A stretch of 41,248 nt of DNA from 2-02-FULL-48-14 sp964356195 (GTDB lineage: Bacteria; Patescibacteriota; Gracilibacteria; UBA1369; 2-02-FULL-48-14), in contig CAYHGP010000007.1 of the NCBI GenBank assembly GCA_964356195.1, forward strand, positions 1 to 41,248, read 5' to 3'. This document shows positions 38,365-41,248 of this stretch, piece after piece (within the stretch, counting starts at the first letter, position 1; every line of letters begins with the position of its first letter). The position numbers and the translations under genes are program-made. The notes beneath the pieces were generated by a model that saw nothing but the letters and a program-made list of their open reading frames with translations, had not been told where the DNA came from and ran no database searches.

Positions 38365-38544
38365 TATGAATCCTGAAATTCCAAACCAGTGAGTTTAAGG
38401 CACTAGAACCTCTGCTCAGCCAGGACCCTTTATGCTTCGCAGACGTCCTAGTGCCTTCTCTCCGGTTTTGAACCGTAAAGGGAGCCTAGGTGAGAAAGAG
38501 GAGAGTAAAAACTCAAACTCGTGAGGGGAATTTCAGGATTCATA
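38365..38544. mobile_element. 180-bp element bounded by 18-bp perfect inverted repeats
   Basis: TATGAATCCTGAAATTCC (38365-38382) and its exact reverse complement (38527-38544) bound a 180-bp segment. GAGTTT follows each arm inward at a similar offset. Inside is a second perfect 10-bp inverted repeat, AAGGCACTAG (38397-38406) / CTAGTGCCTT (38448-38457), and a CGGTT-TTG-AACCG hairpin. There is no ORF, and no clear target-site duplication was found. It fits a MITE-like element or a structured non-coding RNA. Confidence 0.55.
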
Positions 38545-38552
38545 CTTTCGCG

Positions 38553-38581
38553 TTGCCCTTTCCAATTAAAAAACCTAAAAT
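38553..38581 (+). promoter_or_regulatory. Promoter of tRNA-His
   Basis: TTGCCC (38553-38558), 17-nt spacer, TAAAAT (38576-38581), 12 nt before the tRNA 5' end. Confidence 0.6.
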
Positions 38582-38593
38582 GGCCAGGCTTTT

Positions 38594-38671
38594 GGTGAGT
38601 GTAGCTCAGTTGGTTAGAGCGCTAGGTTGTGGTCCTGGAGGTCGTGGGTTCGAACCCCATCACTCACCCCA
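38594..38671 (+). tRNA. tRNA-His (anticodon GTG)
   Basis: The acceptor GTGAGTG pairs with CACTCAC. An extra G at -1 (38594) lies opposite C73, the His-specific identity pair. The D arm is GCTC...GAGC, the anticodon GTG is at 38629-38631 in loop TTGTGGT, the T loop is TTCGAAC, and CCA is encoded. Its last eight bases overlap the stop of the convergent PIN gene. Confidence 0.97.
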
Positions 38672-39119
38672 TTAAGCTAGATTTTCGTAGTTTTGCCAAG
38701 AAATCGCCCGGTTTCAAGATTGTAAGTTCTTGAAGTGAAGCGAGTTCTATTATTTTTTCGTCAAAAAATTCTTTATCCAAAGTGAGTAAGAAATCACTAT
38801 GTGATAATGCAGTAGCGAGGATTGGTGCGTCGTTTTTTGATATGTATTTCTCTGTACCGAGTAAATCACTTTTTCCCGGATTTGGTACAAATGTGACATG
38901 AGCCTCAGTCAAGATGAAAAAAAGCTGATTTAGCAGGGACTCCTGCTTGGATTCATATGTGTTTTTGATGACTCTGTACATTTCTCTAAACACGTATTCA
39001 CTCATTTGCAATTCCACGTCGGTCAATTCATGTAAAATAAAGTAGCTTGCCCCTTTTTGTGAGAACAAGGCGCTAAAAATCACGCTGGAGTCTAGGAAAA
39101 CCCTTTGTTTATTTCCCAT
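38664..39119 (-). CDS. PIN-domain toxin of a second toxin-antitoxin module
   Basis: 151 residues from ATG 39119 (MGNKQRVFLDSSVIFSALFS); ATG 39131 would add four. PIN-domain features are the first Asp in VFLDSSVI, Glu in FREMYRVI, Asp in NDAPILATA and Asp in LLTLDKEFF, so the acidic site is complete. It differs from the VapC at 7.1 kb, being of the putative-toxin PIN type that pairs with short basic antitoxins. The upstream 55-residue ORF overlaps its start by 11 nt. Its stop codon lies within the 3' end of tRNA-His, which mirrors the placement of the first module. Confidence 0.82.
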   Translation of the reverse strand: MGNKQRVFLDSSVIFSALFSQKGASYFILHELTDVELQMSEYVFREMYRVIKNTYESKQESLLNQLFFILTEAHVTFVPNPGKSDLLGTEKYISKNDAPILATALSHSDFLLTLDKEFFDEKIIELASLQELTILKPGDFLAKLRKSSLMG

Positions 39120-39276
39120 AAGTTTCTGCATACACTTGTGCTCGAGCTTTTTTTACGTCTTTTTTAATTTTTTTCCAAATTTTTTCATCTGCAGATGGAT
39201 CGAAGTTAAAAGAGGATCCTTTTTTAAGCTTCGGAAGACTAATTTTTAAATTCTGGATTTTTTCAGCTGTTTTCAT
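39109..39276 (-). CDS. Small basic antitoxin of the second PIN module
   Basis: 55 residues, too short for many gene finders. The start is ATG 39276-39274 (MKTAEKIQNLKISLPKL) and the TAA stop at 39111-39109 overlaps the toxin start. It is Lys-rich, with a central SSFNFDPSADEKIWKKIKKD and a C-terminal helix KKARAQVYAETYGK. It resembles small helical antitoxins that wrap PIN toxins with a C-terminal helix. The N-terminal ISLPKL could be a DNA-binding strand as in ribbon-helix-helix proteins, but this is weak. The tight overlap with a PIN toxin is the main argument. Confidence 0.68.
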   Translation of the reverse strand: MKTAEKIQNLKISLPKLKKGSSFNFDPSADEKIWKKIKKDVKKARAQVYAETYGK

Positions 39277-39286
39277 TAAGTTCTTT

Positions 39287-39295
39287 TGCTAGAAT
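39287..39295 (+). promoter_or_regulatory. Extended -10 before a 22-residue ORF
   Basis: TGCTAGAAT: TAGAAT (39290-39295) with TG at 39287-39288. The predicted transcript start coincides with ATG 39302, so the mRNA would be leaderless. The -35 is poor. Confidence 0.35.
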
Positions 39296-39301
39296 TCAAC
39301 T

Positions 39302-39370
39302 ATGCATAAATCTATCAAGAAAAGACGCAAAAAGAAAGCTGGAAACGTTTTCCTATCGAGGACTTCTTGA
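39302..39370 (+). CDS. Possible 22-residue basic peptide
   Basis: The frame starts MHKSIKKRRKKKAG and continues NVFLSRTS. It is extremely basic, like small ribosome-associated peptides. It has an extended -10 just upstream that would make the transcript leaderless, and it ends 8 nt from the convergent typA stop. The length and composition could also arise by chance in an AT-rich intergenic region. I cannot assign it to a known small ribosomal protein. Confidence 0.25.
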   Translation: MHKSIKKRRKKKAGNVFLSRTS

Positions 39371-39377
39371 AAATGCT

Positions 39378-41180
39378 TTAGCTTTTACTACCGTATTTCT
39401 TCCGATCTCCCTCCGTTAAGTACTTCTTGCGGAGACGGATGTTTTTGGGAGTGATTTCCACGTACTCGTCGTCCTTAATGTACTCGATGGCTTTCTCGAG
39501 AGTCATAGGAATAAGAGGTGTGAGGTTCAAAGCTTCGTCGGTACCGGAGGCACGAACGTTGGTGAGTTTTTTGTTCTTGGTCACGTTCACCACAATGTCG
39601 GTCCCTTGGTTGTGTTCTCCAATAATCATTCCTTGGTACACCTCAGTTTGAGGGCCGATGAAGAAAGGTCCACGTTCCTGAAGTTTCCAGATGGAGTAAG
39701 CCATGGAGGTTCCGGGTTCGCCGGAAATCATGGAGCCCACAGTGCGTTTGTCGATGGTTCCTTTGAAAGGACCGAAGTGGTCAAAGGAGTGGTAAATTGT
39801 TCCTTCCCCGCTGGTCATAATCAGGAATTGGGAACGGAAACCAAGAAGTCCACGCGTTGGCACTTCGAATTCGAGGGTGGTGTTTCCATTTTCCGATTTC
39901 ATGTTCTGCATTTCTCCTTTGCGTTTTCCCATGGCTTCAATCACTTTTCCTGCGTCGCCATCGGGCACGTTGATGACCGCCATTTCGTAAGGTTCCATTT
40001 TTTTGCCGTCGATTTCCTGCATAATCACTTTGGGCTGGGAAATTTGAAGCTCGAATCCTTCGCGACGCATATTCTCAATAAGTACGGCGATTTGCATTTC
40101 TCCGCGTCCGTAAACCTCAATGGTGTCGCTGTCCTTCACTCCTTCGATTTTGAGACCCACATTGGTTTCGAGTTCCCGTTCCAAACGTTCACGGATGTGA
40201 CGGCTGGTCACGAACTTTCCTTCTTTCCCTGCAAATGGAGAGTTGTTCACCAAGAATTCAATGGAGATGGCCGGTGGATCAATCTTGATCGCGGGCAAGG
40301 CTTCCGCATTTTCGTCGGTGGAAATGGTTTCTCCTACATCGATGTCTGCAATTCCTGCAACGGCAACCAAGTCTCCGGCGACCACTTCAGGAACTTCCAC
40401 GCGGTGCATTCCCTGGTAAGTGAAGATTTTGCTGGCGCGAGCGGTGCGCTTTTGTCCCTCCATATTGGTAATGTGCAGCAATTTTCCGGTTTGAAGTTTC
40501 CCTTCGTAAACACGTCCTACCGCAATACGTCCCAAATAGCTGTCGTAAGCCAAAGTGGCAGGCTGCATTCGGAATTGTTTTTCGGTGTCGTGCTCGGCTT
40601 GTTTCACGTGCTCCAGAATAAAGTCGAGGAGAGGCGTGATGTCCTTTTTCTCGTCGGTGAGGTGGCGAATAGCAATTCCTTGTTTCGCGATGGCGTAAAT
40701 ATAAGGAAAGTCGAGCTGTTCATCGTTGGCGCCCAAAGACACGAAAAGGTCAAAAATTTCGTTCAGTACTTGGTCTGGACGAGCGGTGGGTTTGTCGATT
40801 TTGTTGATGACCACGAGTACCTTAAGACCAAGTTCGAGCGATTTTCGAAGTACAAATTTGGTTTGAGGCATGGGGCCTTCGTAAGCATCCACCACGAGTA
40901 CGGTTGCATCCACGGTTCGGAGAATACGTTCCACTTCGGAACCGAAATCGGCGTGCCCGGGGGTGTCTACAATGTTGATCTTAGTATCCTTGTAATGAAT
41001 GGCCGCGTTTTTAGCGTAAATGGTGATTCCACGCTCCTTCTCTTGATCATTGCTGTCCATTGCACAAACCTCCACGGCTTCGTGAGCCTGGAAAGCGCCT
41101 CCAGCTTTAAGCAGAGCGTCCACAAGGGTCGTTTTTCCGTGATCTACGTGAGCGATGATTGCAATGTTTCGAATTTCCAT
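39378..41180 (-). CDS. typA: TypA/BipA ribosome-associated GTPase
   Basis: 600 residues, the normal length. GTPase motifs are G1 AHVDHGKT (10-17), G2 RGITIYAKN, G3 DTPGHADFG and G4 NKIDK, followed by EF-G-like domains II, III and V. The C-terminal BipA-specific region ends in ITPKNIRLRKKYLTEGDR. TypA binds the 70S ribosome and is needed for ribosome assembly and stress or cold growth in several bacteria. The start is ATG 41180. A promoter (TTGCCA-16-TAGAAT) and a G/C-rich hairpin lie in its leader. The stop is close to a convergent small ORF. Confidence 0.97.
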   Translation of the reverse strand: MEIRNIAIIAHVDHGKTTLVDALLKAGGAFQAHEAVEVCAMDSNDQEKERGITIYAKNAAIHYKDTKINIVDTPGHADFGSEVERILRTVDATVLVVDAYEGPMPQTKFVLRKSLELGLKVLVVINKIDKPTARPDQVLNEIFDLFVSLGANDEQLDFPYIYAIAKQGIAIRHLTDEKKDITPLLDFILEHVKQAEHDTEKQFRMQPATLAYDSYLGRIAVGRVYEGKLQTGKLLHITNMEGQKRTARASKIFTYQGMHRVEVPEVVAGDLVAVAGIADIDVGETISTDENAEALPAIKIDPPAISIEFLVNNSPFAGKEGKFVTSRHIRERLERELETNVGLKIEGVKDSDTIEVYGRGEMQIAVLIENMRREGFELQISQPKVIMQEIDGKKMEPYEMAVINVPDGDAGKVIEAMGKRKGEMQNMKSENGNTTLEFEVPTRGLLGFRSQFLIMTSGEGTIYHSFDHFGPFKGTIDKRTVGSMISGEPGTSMAYSIWKLQERGPFFIGPQTEVYQGMIIGEHNQGTDIVVNVTKNKKLTNVRASGTDEALNLTPLIPMTLEKAIEYIKDDEYVEITPKNIRLRKKYLTEGDRKKYGSKS

Positions 41181-41192
41181 AGTTTTAGATGC

Positions 41193-41205
41193 GCCGCAAC
41201 GCGGC
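41193..41205 (-). promoter_or_regulatory. Leader hairpin of typA
   Basis: GCCGC-AAC-GCGGC, a perfect 5-bp G/C hairpin, ends 13 nt before the ATG. It could influence initiation, for example at low temperature; this is inference. Confidence 0.35.
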
Positions 41206-41219
41206 TGGTAAGCTGTGAG

Positions 41220-41247
41220 ATTCTACAGGAGAAAAACGGATTGGCAA
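41220..41247 (-). promoter_or_regulatory. Promoter of typA
   Basis: Minus strand: TTGCCA (41247-41242), 16-nt spacer, TAGAAT (41225-41220). The leader is about 33 nt. Confidence 0.65.
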
Positions 41248-41248
41248 G

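Noticed and set aside
38337..38384. Sixteen-codon N-terminal extension of VKOR from TTG 38384
   Set aside because: The extension overlaps the inverted repeat and a plausible promoter, and ATG 38336 gives a normal VKOR N-terminus.
1..41248. UGA recoded as glycine (Gracilibacteria/SR1 code)
   Set aside because: TGA ends vapB, vapC, ruvB, the RfbA-like and the PfkB genes at normal family lengths, so it is a stop codon here.
1..41248. CRISPR array or insertion sequence with transposase
   Set aside because: No regularly spaced repeats and no transposase or integrase frame were seen; the only tandem repeats are inside coding genes.

Overview
The window looks like a metagenome-assembled scaffold from a small-genome bacterium of the Candidate Phyla Radiation (Patescibacteria) type. 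Clues are a CxxC/CxxC zinc-ribbon protein of a type I associate with candidate phyla, many small secreted or lipid-anchored proteins without recognisable families, and two PIN-type toxin-antitoxin modules. SLH-domain and CsaB proteins would fit a Peregrinibacteria-like lineage, but that placement is inference. TGA is used as an ordinary stop (vapB, ruvB, the RfbA-like gene), so the UGA-glycine code of Gracilibacteria/SR1 does not apply. Three runs of exactly 100 N mark scaffold gaps. They interrupt a lipoprotein gene, the trigger factor gene and a giant gene.

Layout. 1-3.4 kb: start of tsaE (minus), a secreted M23 peptidase with three SLH repeats, a zinc-ribbon protein and a 67-residue ORF. 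3.4-6.7 kb (minus): a 642-residue HExxH protein and a P-loop kinase/HAD fusion. 6.7-8.3 kb: an AbrB/PIN toxin-antitoxin pair ending flush against tRNA-Arg, then a CPBP membrane protease. 8.4-12 kb: ruvB, a lipoprotein, a frameshifted matrixin-type protease and a membrane-anchored protein. 12-16 kb: clpC and ribosomal protein S1, the latter with a pseudoknot-like leader. 16.1-16.5 kb (minus): two RNA units with no ORF, a tRNA-like RNA and a structured RNA driven by a perfect consensus promoter. 16.5-23.6 kb: rmuC, a lipoprotein, a secreted protein (minus), infB, and a sugar-nucleotide cluster (rfbB, rfbA-like, PfkB kinase). 23.6-28.4 kb (minus): csaB, rnhB, rplS, a winged-helix regulator, an HNH protein and a truncated tig. 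28.5-37.5 kb (plus): an island of unrecognised genes. It holds a giant protein of about 1,490 residues, two paralogous N-terminally anchored proteins with a shared leader motif, a J-domain protein with Trp-rich repeats, an unknown protein and a membrane-anchored Cys-containing protein. 37.5-41.2 kb: a VKOR/thioredoxin-like oxidative pair (minus), an inverted-repeat element, tRNA-His, a second PIN module and typA.

Connections. SLH domains on the M23 protein and CsaB, which pyruvylates the wall polymer that SLH domains bind, suggest an S-layer-like envelope. The VKOR/Trx pair adjoins genes for exported proteins with several cysteines, which are plausible disulfide clients. Promoters resemble sigma-70 sites, often with an extended -10 (TGN). 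Predicted leaders are mostly short (about 5-30 nt) without a clear Shine-Dalgarno sequence. The 28.5-37.5 kb island is the best candidate for an undescribed system.
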